Positions 17,230 through 27,844 of a stretch of 59,629 nucleotides of DNA are shown one piece after another (within the stretch, counting starts at the first letter, position 1; every line of letters begins with the position of its first letter). Both the position numbers and the translations under genes were made by a program. This DNA comes from Chloroflexota bacterium (lineage in GTDB: Bacteria; Chloroflexota; Anaerolineae; 4572-78; J111). The notes under the pieces were generated by a model. The model was given only the letters and a program-made list of their open reading frames with translations. It had not been told where the DNA came from and ran no database searches. Location: assembly GCA_016860845.1 (NCBI GenBank), contig BOKF01000050.1, positions 1 through 59,629 on the forward strand, given 5' to 3'.

Positions 17230-19080
17230 TTAATGTTCGGCAAGAGATATATACTGAAATTTGGGCACATGTAAGGGCGGAATCCAAAAATTTTGAACGT
17301 ACGGTTTGACCAGCCAATTTTCCACCGAAAAGTAGAGCGGAATCCAGGCGGCGTCCTCCAAAATCATTTGCTCGGCCTGCTGGTACAGGGCCAGGCGCTC
17401 TTCCGGGTCTTGAGCGCCGCGTGCTTGATCCAGCAGCGCGTCCACTTCCGGGTTGCTGTACCCGCCCTGATTTTGGCTGCTGGTAGAATAAAAAAGAACT
17501 TCCAAAAAATCTTGGGGATCAGGATAATCGGCGACCCAGCCAAGCGAGTACATCTGATACGGCATGTCCGCCTTGCTGAGATCGGCCAAAAATTCAACCC
17601 AGGGTGTTTGTTCAACCGAAATTTCAACCCCCAGATTCTCTTTGTAAGACTCGACCATAGTTTCGACAATCGGCCCAGCCTCACTGCCCTCACCCGGCAC
17701 ATTCAGAGTAATATCGGGCAGTTCGGTCACATCGCCGTAGGAGGACTCGGCAATCAACGCCTGGGCGCGTTCCGGATCGAACTCATAATCACTTAAGTCA
17801 GGATTTTCGTAGCCCGGCATATTAGGCGGGACAATGCCATTCGCCACCGGCACGGTATCCTGAAAGACCAGCTTGACCATGCGCCGTTTATCGAGGGCCA
17901 GGTTAAACGCCTGCCGAATTTTAGGGTCGTCAAACGGCGGCTTTTCAACATTGAAGCCGACATAAGAAACACTCAAGGTAGGCGCAGAGACAAATTCTTT
18001 GCTGAGCGGATTGTTGGGGTCGGTTGCCCGGCTCAAGTCACTGATGCTCAACGGAATCGCATCGTAAGTTACCCCGGCCGAGGCTCCCAACGAACTCAAC
18101 CCCTCTTCGTAGCCGCTCATAGGGATAATCGGCGCACTGATCAGGTAAATTACTCGCTCCAGGGTGGGCTTGGGGTCGCCGTAAAAGTTCTCGTTGCGAT
18201 CTAAAACGATGGTATTTTCTTCGGGAGAATATTCGGCCAGTTTGAAAGGACCGCTGCCGTTGGCTTGCTTGAACCACTCCGCGCCGCCGCTTTCGACATT
18301 CTCCCGGTCAAGGGCATAGGCGGTGGGATAGGTCATCTTGGCCGGGAAAAAGCCTTTTGGCTCGTCAATCGTCAACTGGAGGGCCAGGTCGTCAATGACC
18401 TCCACCCCTTTGACCTCGTTGGCTTTATTTTGCAGCTTGTCCCGGCAGCCGACCACATCGCCCAGGTAGGTATCAGCCGTGGTCGAGCCGGTCGCCGGGT
18501 CGCAGGCGCGTTCAAAAGACCATTTAAAGTCCTCGGCACGGATGGGCCTACCGTCTTGAAAAACGGCGTCATCCCTCAGCTTGAAGGTATAAACCAGGCC
18601 ATCCTCGGAAACATCGTAGCTTTCGGCAATATCGGGCACCAATTCCAGCTCTCGATTGTACTTCAATAAGCCGCTGAAAATCTCGACAACATATTCGGAC
18701 GAGGTCGAGTCGCCGCTCAAATGAGGATCGAGGGTAGTCGGCTCCGCGCCGGGTAAAATAAAAATCTGGTCTGAAGCCAGTTCAGCCGCGCCGGAACTTC
18801 CCTCAGCCGGGGCATTATCGTCCTGAGACTCTGGGGCCGCTTCAGTCGGCGCAGGGGCGGGCGTGGATTCACTCTGCTCAATGGTGTTGGCCTCATCGCC
18901 GCTATTTTGGGTGGAACCCACGTCTTTATCTAAATCAACTGCCGGGGTGCTCTCTTGACGACCAAAACCGGGGACAGGAATGCCTAAACCACAAGCGAGG
19001 CTAAAACTCAACAAAAAAACAATCAAAAAGGGGATAAAACGAGCTTTATAGCGCATCAACTTCTCTTCTCTAAAGGTCAA
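17230..19080 (-). CDS. Peptide ABC transporter substrate-binding lipoprotein 2
   Basis: A second family 5 solute-binding protein, 616 residues. It has a signal peptide with a proper lipobox (SLACG), then an acidic Ser/Glu/Pro-rich tether to about residue 105, and the binding lobes from LPGAEPTTLDPHL onward. Family features include YTFKLRDDAVFQDGRPI and VGFNVEKPPFDDPKIRQAF. It is the first gene of the transport cluster on the minus strand and differs enough from binding protein 1 to suggest a different peptide spectrum. Upstream of 19080 a plausible A/T-rich promoter region exists, but no clear -35/-10 pair was found. Confidence 0.92.
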   Translation of the reverse strand: MTFREEKLMRYKARFIPFLIVFLLSFSLACGLGIPVPGFGRQESTPAVDLDKDVGSTQNSGDEANTIEQSESTPAPAPTEAAPESQDDNAPAEGSSGAAELASDQIFILPGAEPTTLDPHLSGDSTSSEYVVEIFSGLLKYNRELELVPDIAESYDVSEDGLVYTFKLRDDAVFQDGRPIRAEDFKWSFERACDPATGSTTADTYLGDVVGCRDKLQNKANEVKGVEVIDDLALQLTIDEPKGFFPAKMTYPTAYALDRENVESGGAEWFKQANGSGPFKLAEYSPEENTIVLDRNENFYGDPKPTLERVIYLISAPIIPMSGYEEGLSSLGASAGVTYDAIPLSISDLSRATDPNNPLSKEFVSAPTLSVSYVGFNVEKPPFDDPKIRQAFNLALDKRRMVKLVFQDTVPVANGIVPPNMPGYENPDLSDYEFDPERAQALIAESSYGDVTELPDITLNVPGEGSEAGPIVETMVESYKENLGVEISVEQTPWVEFLADLSKADMPYQMYSLGWVADYPDPQDFLEVLFYSTSSQNQGGYSNPEVDALLDQARGAQDPEERLALYQQAEQMILEDAAWIPLYFSVENWLVKPYVQNFWIPPLHVPKFQYISLAEH

Positions 19081-19232
19081 CCTTGAACCTTAACCTAATT
19101 TAACATTTTAAACGATAGAATCTTCGAAAGTGGGCGATATTTTACGAGGAAAAAGGGTAAAAGTCAAACAACCTTCAGGTAAGACTCGTTTCTAAAGTGC
19201 AATAACGCCGGGCATGGGGTAGAATATAAAAA

Positions 19233-19934
19233 GTGCAAACATTGGATTGCTCTATGTCTATCCGCCAATTTGTCAGCGAATTAATCACGCAAGCAAAGAG
19301 GACTGCGCCCCAAGAGTTGGACTGGTTAGTCGCGCAGGTCAGTTCTGCTCCTTTTGCTGAGGACCTCCTGGAAGTTGACGAGCCGCTGTGGGGTGGCTTC
19401 TGGCAGGGGGATGTCATCGCGCCCGGCTACAGCCTGCCCGCCGTCGAGCTGGCCCTGCTTCGGGCCATCCGTCTCGACGGGACCTGGCCGGAAGGAACCT
19501 CTATCCCTCAATTCCTGGCCGATTTACAGCAAGCCATCTCCGACCCGCACGCCGGGGTCTGGGTGCTGGCGGTAGCCGGTGAGCCGTGTGTGGCCTTTGT
19601 TTCACGCGGTCAGTCGTCGGCGGTCGGCGGTCAACCCCTGGCGACGGTAGTCTGGTACTGCGCCACGACGGAACGGCTGCATGCCGGGTATCGAACCCCT
19701 CTTGAGACCTTGAATTTTAGCGGGGCAGTTGAGCAGCGTCCCCTTACCTTTTTAGATAGCCGGCCACTTGGAAGTGCATCCCACCAGGACAGTCAAAGTC
19801 AATCAAGCTGGCTGGAGCAAGCAACGGAACAGGTTAAAATTGGCAGCGGTCAGCCGTCTGCGGTCGGCGGTCCTGGCCTGGCCGCCCGGTTAGACACCGA
19901 GATTTTGCGGCTGCGTTTTACTTCTTCAAAATAA
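19233..19934 (+). CDS. Protein of unknown function containing two GGCGGTC-type repeats
   Basis: A 233-residue predicted soluble protein that I do not recognise. It has no signal peptide or membrane helix. An alternative ATG at 19254 (MSIRQFVSEL) is equally possible, and no convincing RBS precedes either. The middle region is Trp- and Pro-rich. Two heptamer arrays (19607-19634 and 19847-19874) are translated in frame as near-identical GQSSAVGG and GQPSAVGG segments. A TAGAAT at about 19219 could be a -10 box. Codon use resembles the neighbours, so it is probably a real gene. Confidence 0.65.
   Translation: MQTLDCSMSIRQFVSELITQAKRTAPQELDWLVAQVSSAPFAEDLLEVDEPLWGGFWQGDVIAPGYSLPAVELALLRAIRLDGTWPEGTSIPQFLADLQQAISDPHAGVWVLAVAGEPCVAFVSRGQSSAVGGQPLATVVWYCATTERLHAGYRTPLETLNFSGAVEQRPLTFLDSRPLGSASHQDSQSQSSWLEQATEQVKIGSGQPSAVGGPGLAARLDTEILRLRFTSSK
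19607..19634. repeat. GGTCGGC-type heptamer array, copy 1
   Basis: Four 7-bp units are in register (CGGTCAG, TCGTCGG, CGGTCGG, CGGTCAA), translated in frame. Related arrays lie at 19847, 49749 and 56721. Confidence 0.75.
19847..19874. repeat. GGTCGGC-type heptamer array, copy 2
   Basis: CGGTCAG, CCGTCTG, CGGTCGG, CGGTCCT: the same gene and reading frame as copy 1, 240 bp downstream. Confidence 0.75.
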
Positions 19935-20055
19935 CCGGCAAATTATAAGCGAATTAAGCGGTCAATCCTCCATGCACCAGCGACAAAAGTGACTTGCTCC
20001 CTCTGTCATTCGTGGTAGAATTCTCCCACGTCAAGCGGAACCTGAGGGAAAACCA

Positions 20056-21924
20056 ATGCCAAAAACCAATAAAAGAATGCGGGTGGCCATGCCCGCCTGG
20101 GAAATTGGCCGGGTCGGGAGCGGGCTGGGGGCGAAAATTGGCGGGCTGGGGGTCGTGGTCGAGGAACTGCCGCCGGAACTGGTCAAAGCGGCCGCCAGGC
20201 AGGGGATTGACCTCGAAGTCGAAACCCTGACCCCCTGCTTTGCTCACTACGATAAAAGCCAGTTGACCCGGCTTGACCTGCGCCTGCCGGTGACCATCGA
20301 AGGGCAGACCTTTGCCTTTGACGTCTACGAGCATGTTTTCCCCGACGGGCAAAAAGTCGTCTACTTTTGGGATGAGTGGCAGTTGAGCTGGACCAACGCC
20401 AGCGCCATCTACCCCGACGACCCGCAGCTCGGTCTCAAGTTGTACGCCGCTGTCGGCCAGGCCATGGCCGGCTATATCAAACAGGGTAACTTTGATTCGG
20501 TTCACCTGCACGATTACCACGTCGGCCTGATCCCTTTTTACCTGGGCGACGAGTACCTGCGCCATGTGCCGGCCCACCTGACCATTCATAACGCCACTTA
20601 CCAGGGCGTCACCCCGCTCATCGGCGGCGGCTATCACTCGCTGGATCGGCTGAATCTGCCGGGTGAAAGGCTGTTTCACCAATATTTCGACTTCTTTGAC
20701 AACCTGAACATCATGAAAGCCTGCATGCTCAAAGTCCACGAAACCGGCGGCAAGATTACCACCGTCAGCGGCGACATTGCCGGCACGTGGGGTTACGCGG
20801 CGGAGTTGAAGGAGGGCCACGCCGCGGTGTGGGCCAAAGCCTACGCCCAAAAAGGCAGCCCGCCCGGCGAAGTCTTTGTGCCGAACCGCCACCTGGACCT
20901 GTTTGAGAAGCTGCCAATTGCCGGCATCACCAACGGCATGAGCGACATCAATCGCCCGGAAAATCTCCCGGAACTCAAGGCTGAACCGCTCCGCCGCATG
21001 CAGGACCGGCGTGGCCCGCATAATCCCATCTTCAAAAATCCAACGACTCAAACCGAGATGCTGGCCCGCGACCACAGTTTTGATGTGAACCGCCTGGACG
21101 TAAAGGCCGACTTGAAGCGGCTGCTCCACCTGGAAACCTTCGGTACCGAGCCGGTGTGGGACCCCATTTTGATTACCGGTGTGGGGCGGCTGGTGGACCA
21201 AAAAAATTTCGGGCTGGTTGCCGACATCATCGAACGCACCCTGGCTTACGACGGCGGAATCAAGTTCATCATCCTGGCCTCGGCCCCGGAAGGCGACGCC
21301 GGTGGCAAGGCTACCGAAGCCAATTTTTTCCGATTGGCCGCCATGTATCCCCAGCGGGTCTACTTCAACAACACCTTTAACCTGCCCCTCTCCAAGCTCA
21401 TCCTGGCCGGGGGCGATTTTACGCTGATTCCCTCCCGCTTTGAGCCGTGCGGCCTGGTGGATTACGAAGCCTCGCTGTTGGGCAATATCGTCATTGGCCG
21501 GGCGATTGGCGGGCTGGTTAAGGTGCGTCACTGCGCCTACCTGTACGATTGGCTCGACATCAGCGACCGCTGGGGCGAGGCTGATGCTTTCTTTGGACAA
21601 ATCAGAGCTGCCGTTGATGCCTATCGTTACAACCATGCCCACCACGATTATCTCGTCCGCACTGCAATGGCTATCAACAGCAGTTGGGATGCGTCCGCAG
21701 CCAAGTACGTCGAGATGTATCATTACAGCTTGTTGGCTCAAAAGTGGCAGGCCGACCGCCGCCACCTGATTGAAAGTTTCATTCGTACGCTCAAAGCAGA
21801 TCGGGCCATGTTTGCCGAGTTCTTTATCCCCGGCCAACAAGAGTACGCAGATCGCTTTGACTGGGAACTGAAGCAGGCGCTGTTATCAGGAAACTGGGAG
21901 GGCTTGAAGGCTGGAAAAAGGTAA
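20056..21924 (+). CDS. Glycogen/starch synthase-like glycosyltransferase (GT5)
   Basis: A GT-B glycosyltransferase of 622 residues related to ADP- or UDP-glucose-dependent glycogen synthases. The N-terminal acceptor/nucleotide motif is AKIGGLGVVVEELP (about 24-37). The C-terminal half has GVGRLVDQKNFGL (a KTGGL-like partner loop) and the catalytic SRFEPCGLVDYEA. It is about 130 residues longer than typical GlgA, with insertions in the N-terminal half and an extended C-terminal helical tail, so a non-glycogen alpha-glucan or other product is possible. GlgB and a phosphohexomutase elsewhere in the window fit glycogen metabolism. Confidence 0.82.
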   Translation: MPKTNKRMRVAMPAWEIGRVGSGLGAKIGGLGVVVEELPPELVKAAARQGIDLEVETLTPCFAHYDKSQLTRLDLRLPVTIEGQTFAFDVYEHVFPDGQKVVYFWDEWQLSWTNASAIYPDDPQLGLKLYAAVGQAMAGYIKQGNFDSVHLHDYHVGLIPFYLGDEYLRHVPAHLTIHNATYQGVTPLIGGGYHSLDRLNLPGERLFHQYFDFFDNLNIMKACMLKVHETGGKITTVSGDIAGTWGYAAELKEGHAAVWAKAYAQKGSPPGEVFVPNRHLDLFEKLPIAGITNGMSDINRPENLPELKAEPLRRMQDRRGPHNPIFKNPTTQTEMLARDHSFDVNRLDVKADLKRLLHLETFGTEPVWDPILITGVGRLVDQKNFGLVADIIERTLAYDGGIKFIILASAPEGDAGGKATEANFFRLAAMYPQRVYFNNTFNLPLSKLILAGGDFTLIPSRFEPCGLVDYEASLLGNIVIGRAIGGLVKVRHCAYLYDWLDISDRWGEADAFFGQIRAAVDAYRYNHAHHDYLVRTAMAINSSWDASAAKYVEMYHYSLLAQKWQADRRHLIESFIRTLKADRAMFAEFFIPGQQEYADRFDWELKQALLSGNWEGLKAGKR

Positions 21925-22077
21925 AACCAGTCTCCAATCTTCCAGCCTTCCCCTCGCCTTACTAATCTTTTGCCATCAAAATTTCGGAACGTGCCATGTA
22001 GCGGGGTTAATAGTGACATTTATCACTAACAAGAAGGGGACTTATAGGCTATACTCATAGTCGGCCATTTAATGCCT

Positions 22078-22106
22078 TTGACTCCCAGAAATACATCGTC
22101 TATAAT
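22078..22106 (+). promoter_or_regulatory. Sigma-70-type promoter of the YvcK-family gene
   Basis: TTGACT (22078-22083) and TATAAT (22101-22106) are separated by exactly 17 bp, 38 bp upstream of the start codon. It is a near-consensus housekeeping promoter. Confidence 0.8.
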
Positions 22107-22144
22107 GCCAGCAAATTAAAATCTTACCAGCAGGTATAGACTCG

Positions 22145-23443
22145 ATGCTCGCCAGCCTCAAATCTGCTTCACGCTGGCTTCACCCCGGCCTTGGTCTAAA
22201 ACGATGGTTGGCGCCACTCTTATTAGGGGTCATTATTTTGGCCCTGGGCATTGCCTTGTTTCTACGGGATTTGTACGCTGAAAGCAGCTATCCCGCTTTT
22301 CTGCATCTCCTTTTATTGCAAGGTTGGCCGCGCTGGCTGAGAGCCATTTTATTTGGCGCGATTGGTCTGGGCTTAGTTGCATTCAGTATTTACCAACTTA
22401 ATAAAACGCTCCTGAGCGCATTTTTGCCCCATAAAGTTACCGCAGCTTACGTCGCCGAACAGGTTTACTTCCGGCAGCGGCAGCGTCAAGGTCCCAAAGT
22501 AGTGGCTATTGGCGGGGGCACCGGCCTGAGCATTCTCTTGCGCGGGTTAAAACGCCATACCGATAACATCATTGCCCTTGTCACCGTGGCCGATGATGGC
22601 GGCTCTTCCGGCAAACTCCGGCGGGAGCTAGGTGTGCTGCCTCCCGGTGATTTTCGCAACTGCATTGCCGCCCTGGCCGACGACGAGGCGCTGACCACCC
22701 AGCTTTTTCAGTATCGTTTTCGCAGTGGGCAGGGGTTGGAGGGACACAGCTTTGGTAACCTGTTCATCACGGCTATGGCCGAAGTGACCGGCACATTTGA
22801 GAAGGCCCTCTATGAGAGTGGCCGCGTCCTCAATATTAGGGGGACAATTTTACCGAGCACCCTGGAAAACGTGATTCTCATGGCCGAAGTTAGCGAAGGC
22901 GCCCAAACCCGCAAAGTCGAAGGCGAAAGCGCTATTCCTGCGGCCAAGTTACCGATCGAGCGGGTCTATCTTGAGCCGGACACGCCGCATGCCTTTCCGC
23001 CGGCGCTGCAAGCTCTCTTAAGCGCCGATCTCATTGTCGCCGGGCCGGGCAGTCTCTACACCAGTATTATTCCTAATTTACTGGTGGCTGAAATTGCCGC
23101 AGCCATTCGCGCCAGCAGCGCACCCAAAATTTATATTTGTAATGTCGCCACACAGCCGGGTGAAACCGATGGCTACTCGCTGGACGATCATGTACAGGCC
23201 ATCGAGGCTCATGCGAACCTCAATTTCAATTTCGTTCTGGCAAATAACAATCTCGCCCACTCCATTCCCGAAGACATGAGCCACCTGCAAGCTATCATGC
23301 CCATTCCTCCCAGCGATAACCGCTACGCCGTCATCGCCGCCGACGTAGTTGACGAACAACACCCCTGGCGTCACGACCCGGTCAAACTGGCTGATGAATT
23401 AATGAGCTGGTATAAGAAAATTAAGCGACAGGCCGCAGAGTAG
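22145..23443 (+). CDS. YvcK/CofD-like protein (UPF0052) with N-terminal membrane anchor
   Basis: A 432-residue protein of the YvcK family, which binds UDP-sugars and is needed for gluconeogenic growth and cell-wall homeostasis in Bacillus. Two membrane helices (about 25-45 and 62-85) precede the CofD-like Rossmann domain. Its motifs are VVAIGGGTGLSILLRGLK (about 119-136), TVADDGGSSGKLRRELG and LPPGDFRNCI. Bacillus YvcK lacks such an anchor. It lies just upstream of GAPDH, in keeping with a central-carbon role, but a hairpin array separates the two. Confidence 0.88.
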   Translation: MLASLKSASRWLHPGLGLKRWLAPLLLGVIILALGIALFLRDLYAESSYPAFLHLLLLQGWPRWLRAILFGAIGLGLVAFSIYQLNKTLLSAFLPHKVTAAYVAEQVYFRQRQRQGPKVVAIGGGTGLSILLRGLKRHTDNIIALVTVADDGGSSGKLRRELGVLPPGDFRNCIAALADDEALTTQLFQYRFRSGQGLEGHSFGNLFITAMAEVTGTFEKALYESGRVLNIRGTILPSTLENVILMAEVSEGAQTRKVEGESAIPAAKLPIERVYLEPDTPHAFPPALQALLSADLIVAGPGSLYTSIIPNLLVAEIAAAIRASSAPKIYICNVATQPGETDGYSLDDHVQAIEAHANLNFNFVLANNNLAHSIPEDMSHLQAIMPIPPSDNRYAVIAADVVDEQHPWRHDPVKLADELMSWYKKIKRQAAE

Positions 23444-23450
23444 GGTATCA

Positions 23451-23537
23451 GGTAGCAGGGTAGCAGGTCGCAAAATATTGTTTGCGACCTGCTACCTTGC
23501 TACTCTGCAACTTGCTACTCTGCAACTTGCTACTTTG
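23451..23537. repeat. Repeat hairpin between the YvcK-family gene and gap
   Basis: Arms 23451-23474 and 23481-23504 pair at 22 of 24 bases with a 6-nt loop; the units are variants of GGTAGCA. The right arm runs on into a 15-bp tandem repeat (TGCAACTTGCTACTC) to about 23535. It ends 40 bp before the gap start codon. Confidence 0.88.
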
Positions 23538-23545
23538 AAAATTAA

Positions 23546-24592
<1,047 letters not shown>

Positions 24593-24604
24593 ACAGAATA
24601 GCTC

Positions 24605-24642
24605 TAATCTGGTTCCCAAACTGAGGTTTGGGAACCAGATTA
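24605..24642 (+). terminator. Hairpin terminator after gap
   Basis: A perfect 17-bp stem (24605-24621 with 24626-24642) has the 4-nt loop TGAG. The 3' tail is A/T-rich but has no long T run. The core CCCAAAcTGAGgTTTGGG resembles the core of the element at 29381-29461. Confidence 0.75.
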
Positions 24643-24693
24643 ATATTCAAAGACTCGATTGCCAGATCATTCAAAAAACTACCATCAAATAAG

Positions 24694-24722
24694 TTGACGA
24701 CCTACTTGAAAGATGCTATAAT
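24694..24722 (+). promoter_or_regulatory. Sigma-70-type promoter for rho
   Basis: TTGACG (24694-24699), a 17-bp spacer and a perfect TATAAT (24717-24722). Transcription would start near 24729, giving a leader of about 525 nt before rho. Confidence 0.8.
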
Positions 24723-24728
24723 CTCTGA

Positions 24729-25253
24729 CGAAATCTGATGTATAAGATTGTCTCCGCGCGGTTTCGGGCAATTTTAACCCTACCCCCTCAAGGCAAAACT
24801 TAAAAATCCAGTTTCTATAAAAACAATCTATAAAGCAGATAATTCTAGCCGCGTCCCCTAAATTACCACTAAACCGGGCTTACCATAGCGTATAAATCCA
24901 TATAAATTAAAAATCTAGAACCTTCAATAGATTACGCTTTTTCTGTAATTAAATTTTGTTATATATCCATGACTTGCCAGTCAGTCTAACCAGGGCGCCA
25001 CTTTAAAGCAGTTTTTAACGGTAACAGTCCCTTTGGCGATTGCCCTCATCAGGCATACTAAAAAGCACGATCCAATCAGGTAACAAGTAAATTCAGCAAC
25101 CTTAGTTTTGGTATGAGGAGTTTACTTGTTCCAGACTGAAGCTAACGGGCTCGATCTTCATCCATTGATCTCAGTCCATTATCTGTTTCCGTTTGCTCAA
25201 AATAATCCCTATTAGCACTCATATTTTAGGCAATCATTTTAGGAGCTTTTACT
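24729..25253 (+). promoter_or_regulatory. Long untranslated leader of rho
   Basis: A 525-nt region without a coding sequence, A/T-rich in its middle (24830-24990). It contains a stem AACAAGTAAA (25082-25091) with TTTACTTGTT (25121-25130). Rho is autoregulated through its leader in Escherichia coli. Whether this leader serves the same purpose is inference. No known riboswitch fold was recognised. Confidence 0.45.
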
Positions 25254-26507
25254 ATGAACATGGCTCAACTCGAGGCCAAAACCCTTGAAGAACTGCGCGG
25301 TTTGGCCAGGGAATTTGAAATTTCCGGCTACAGTAAGCTTAAAAAAGACGATCTCATCCTCAAAATTCTTAAAAACAATGCCGAAACGCAGGGTTTTATC
25401 TTTGGCGGCGGCGTGCTCGAAATTATTCAGGATGGTATTGGTTTTCTGCGCTCGGTAGACCTGTTGCCCGGCCCGGACGATATTTATGTCTCGCAGAGTC
25501 AAATCCGGCGCTTCGGCTTGCGTACCGGCGATATGGTTATCGGGCAGGTGCGCCCGCCCAAAGATACCGAGAAGTATTTCGGCCTGCTGCGCGTCGAGGC
25601 CGTCAATGGGCTTGACCCGGAAACGGCTAAACAGCGCCCCGTCTTTGAACGGCTTACCCCTATTTTCCCGCACCAGCGACTCAGACTGGAAACACAACGC
25701 GATATTCTGTCTACCCGGCTCTTAGACATCCTGGCCCCTATTGGCCGGGGACAGCGCGGCCTGATTGTTTCGCCGCCCAAAGCCGGCAAGACGACCATCC
25801 TCAAACAAATCGCCAACGGCATCAGCGCCAATCACCAGGATGTGCATATGATGGTCGTCCTGATTGGCGAGCGCCCCGAAGAAGTCACCGATATGGACCG
25901 CTCCGTGGACGCCGAAGTGATGGCCGCTACTTTTGACGATCCCGAATCTGACCAAACCCGTGTGGCCGAAATGGCTCTGGCCAAAGCCAAGCGCCTGGTC
26001 GAAGGTGGGCGTGATGTGATCATCCTGATGGACTCGCTCACCCGCCTGGCTCGGGCCTACAACCTGGTCGTGCCGCCCAGCGGTCGAACCTTATCCGGCG
26101 GTATTGATCCGGCGGCTCTGTATCCACCCAAGCGTTTCTTTGGCGCTGCCCGCAATATCGAAGAGGGGGGCAGCCTGACCATTATCGCCACCTGCCTGGT
26201 AGATACCGGCAGCCGTATGGACGACGTGATCTACGAAGAGTTCAAGGGGACGGGCAACATGGAAATGCACCTCAGCCGCAAGTTGGCCGAACGGCGCTTC
26301 TTCCCGGCCATTGACATCGAGCGCTCCAGCACTCGCCGTGAAGATTTGTTGTTACCCCCCGAAGACCTGGCCAAAGTCTGGACCCTGCGCCGGATGATTA
26401 CCGCAGTTGGCGGTGGCCCTGAAGCAACCGAAATGATTTTGGAGCGCTTACCCAAAACCGATAACAATGCCGAATTTTTAGCCACCCTGAATAAAGAGAT
26501 TTATTGA
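25254..26507 (+). CDS. rho: Transcription termination factor Rho
   Basis: A hexameric RNA helicase that ends transcription, 417 residues, standard length. An N-terminal Rho_N helical domain (about 1-45: [26 protein letters not shown]) is followed by the RNA-binding OB fold (about 50-120), the P-loop PPKAGKTT with Lys179, Walker [17 protein letters not shown], and the Q/R-loop region [19 protein letters not shown]. An RBS (AGGAGC) precedes the ATG. A second ATG two codons later could also serve. It is followed by an intrinsic terminator. Confidence 0.98.
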   Translation: MNMAQLEAKTLEELRGLAREFEISGYSKLKKDDLILKILKNNAETQGFIFGGGVLEIIQDGIGFLRSVDLLPGPDDIYVSQSQIRRFGLRTGDMVIGQVRPPKDTEKYFGLLRVEAVNGLDPETAKQRPVFERLTPIFPHQRLRLETQRDILSTRLLDILAPIGRGQRGLIVSPPKAGKTTILKQIANGISANHQDVHMMVVLIGERPEEVTDMDRSVDAEVMAATFDDPESDQTRVAEMALAKAKRLVEGGRDVIILMDSLTRLARAYNLVVPPSGRTLSGGIDPAALYPPKRFFGAARNIEEGGSLTIIATCLVDTGSRMDDVIYEEFKGTGNMEMHLSRKLAERRFFPAIDIERSSTRREDLLLPPEDLAKVWTLRRMITAVGGGPEATEMILERLPKTDNNAEFLATLNKEIY

Positions 26508-26536
26508 TCTACGGCAGTCGGCTATTTGACATATTC

Positions 26537-26575
26537 AAAGAGGTCCGCTATCATGCGGACCTCTTTTGTGTTTAG
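26537..26575 (+). terminator. Intrinsic terminator of rho
   Basis: AAAGAGGTCCGC (26537-26548) pairs with GCGGACCTCTTT (26555-26566), with a 6-nt loop, followed by TTGTGTTT. Confidence 0.92.
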
Positions 26576-26637
26576 GCCGATTTTTTAGGCATATCTGCCT
26601 AAGCAATGTTGCTTAGAATGTCTGTCACCTAAAGGGT

Positions 26638-27840
26638 ATGCAGCAACCGCTTAGCAAAAAATATCCCAAGAGCAGTCCCCCGGCAACTCCGCCAGCCCAG
26701 GCTGTACCCGATGCCTCTGGCGTATCTAGCCTGGCCGGTCTGGTCAATCCACCCCAGTTCAATCTCATGCGGATGGTCGAGATAACTTCCTATTGGCTCA
26801 AAAATTCTGCCAGCAGCGAAGCACTCTTTAGCCGCACCTCGGCTCACCTCATCGTAATTTTGCTGGTAGCCCTGACCCTCGGTGTGGGCAGTATGCAAAT
26901 TCAGTTGGGCCGGATTAGCGCGCTGCGCCCCTTTCAACAGACCGCCCCCAGTGATCCTGTTGCAGCGGCTCCCAGCGTTGACGAAGAAACCGGTGCTCCT
27001 CTAACCTTGCCCAGCCAGTTGAATGATTTCCTGGACGATGTGCTAGTCTCAGCAGCAGTGCCCCACACCATCATTCCCGAACGCGCCCGCGAACAAATCT
27101 CTACCTATGAAGTGCAAAGCGGCGACACCATCTACGGTATTGCCGGCAAATTTGGCCTGGACCCGGAAACGATTATGTGGTCGAACCCGGACCTGGAAAA
27201 AGCGCCTGACTTGTTGAGTATCGGCCAGCAGTTAACCATCTTGCCGACTAACGGCGTTTACCATCAAGTCGGCCAAGGCGACACCTTGCAAGGTATCGCC
27301 GATACTTTTAAGGTAGATCCTTCCGTTATTTTAAATTACTCGCTCAACGAGCTCGACCCGGATAACCCGGTGATAACACCGGGACAGTGGCTGGTGGTGC
27401 CGGGTGGCAGCAAGCCCTTCATTCCCCGGACGGTGGTGGCCTACTACACCGGCGAAATCCCCGAAGGAGCCAACGAAGGAACCGGCACATTTGCCTGGCC
27501 GGCCAGCGGCACAATTTATCAAGGATTCTTCCCCTGGCACCCGGCTGTTGACATTGCCGCCTATATTGGCGCGCCGGTGCTGGCTGGCGATTCCGGCTAC
27601 GTCATTGTCGCCGGTTGGAGCGATGTTGGCTACGGTTACCATATCGTCATTGATCACGGCAACGGCTATCAAACTCTATATGCCCACCTTAATTCCATTT
27701 ACGTGAATGTGGGCGATAATGTGGCTCAGGGCCAGCAAATCGGCGAGATGGGCAACACCGGCAACGCCACCGGCCCACACCTTCATTTTGAAATTCGTCA
27801 GAACACTGTAGTGCGCAACCCGATTGGGATTTTACCGTAG
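26638..27840 (+). CDS. LysM/M23-family peptidoglycan endopeptidase, membrane-anchored
   Basis: A 400-residue cell-wall hydrolase with a Pro-rich cytoplasmic N-terminus, one membrane helix (about 65-85), a linker, two LysM modules (about 158-203 and 207-255) that bind peptidoglycan, and a C-terminal M23 metallopeptidase (about 280-398). The zinc ligands are visible in HPAVDIAA and GPHLHFEIR. It may act as an endopeptidase, or as an activator if degenerate; all expected ligand motifs are present. It has no operon partner and lies convergent with the phosphohexomutase, 4 bp apart. Confidence 0.92.
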   Translation: MQQPLSKKYPKSSPPATPPAQAVPDASGVSSLAGLVNPPQFNLMRMVEITSYWLKNSASSEALFSRTSAHLIVILLVALTLGVGSMQIQLGRISALRPFQQTAPSDPVAAAPSVDEETGAPLTLPSQLNDFLDDVLVSAAVPHTIIPERAREQISTYEVQSGDTIYGIAGKFGLDPETIMWSNPDLEKAPDLLSIGQQLTILPTNGVYHQVGQGDTLQGIADTFKVDPSVILNYSLNELDPDNPVITPGQWLVVPGGSKPFIPRTVVAYYTGEIPEGANEGTGTFAWPASGTIYQGFFPWHPAVDIAAYIGAPVLAGDSGYVIVAGWSDVGYGYHIVIDHGNGYQTLYAHLNSIYVNVGDNVAQGQQIGEMGNTGNATGPHLHFEIRQNTVVRNPIGILP

Positions 27841-27844
27841 GTTT

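Noticed and set aside
19954..21840. A 628-codon open frame on the minus strand
   Set aside because: It lies wholly antisense to the glycogen-synthase-like gene, whose motifs are clear. The translation has no recognisable domain and reflects high GC at codon positions.
23451..23537. Possible CRISPR array
   Set aside because: Units are 7 or 15 bp with no spacers of uniform length and no cas genes; it is a tandem/hairpin repeat.
24750..25100. Riboswitch in the rho leader
   Set aside because: No known aptamer core or pairing pattern was recognised; only one 10-bp stem was seen.
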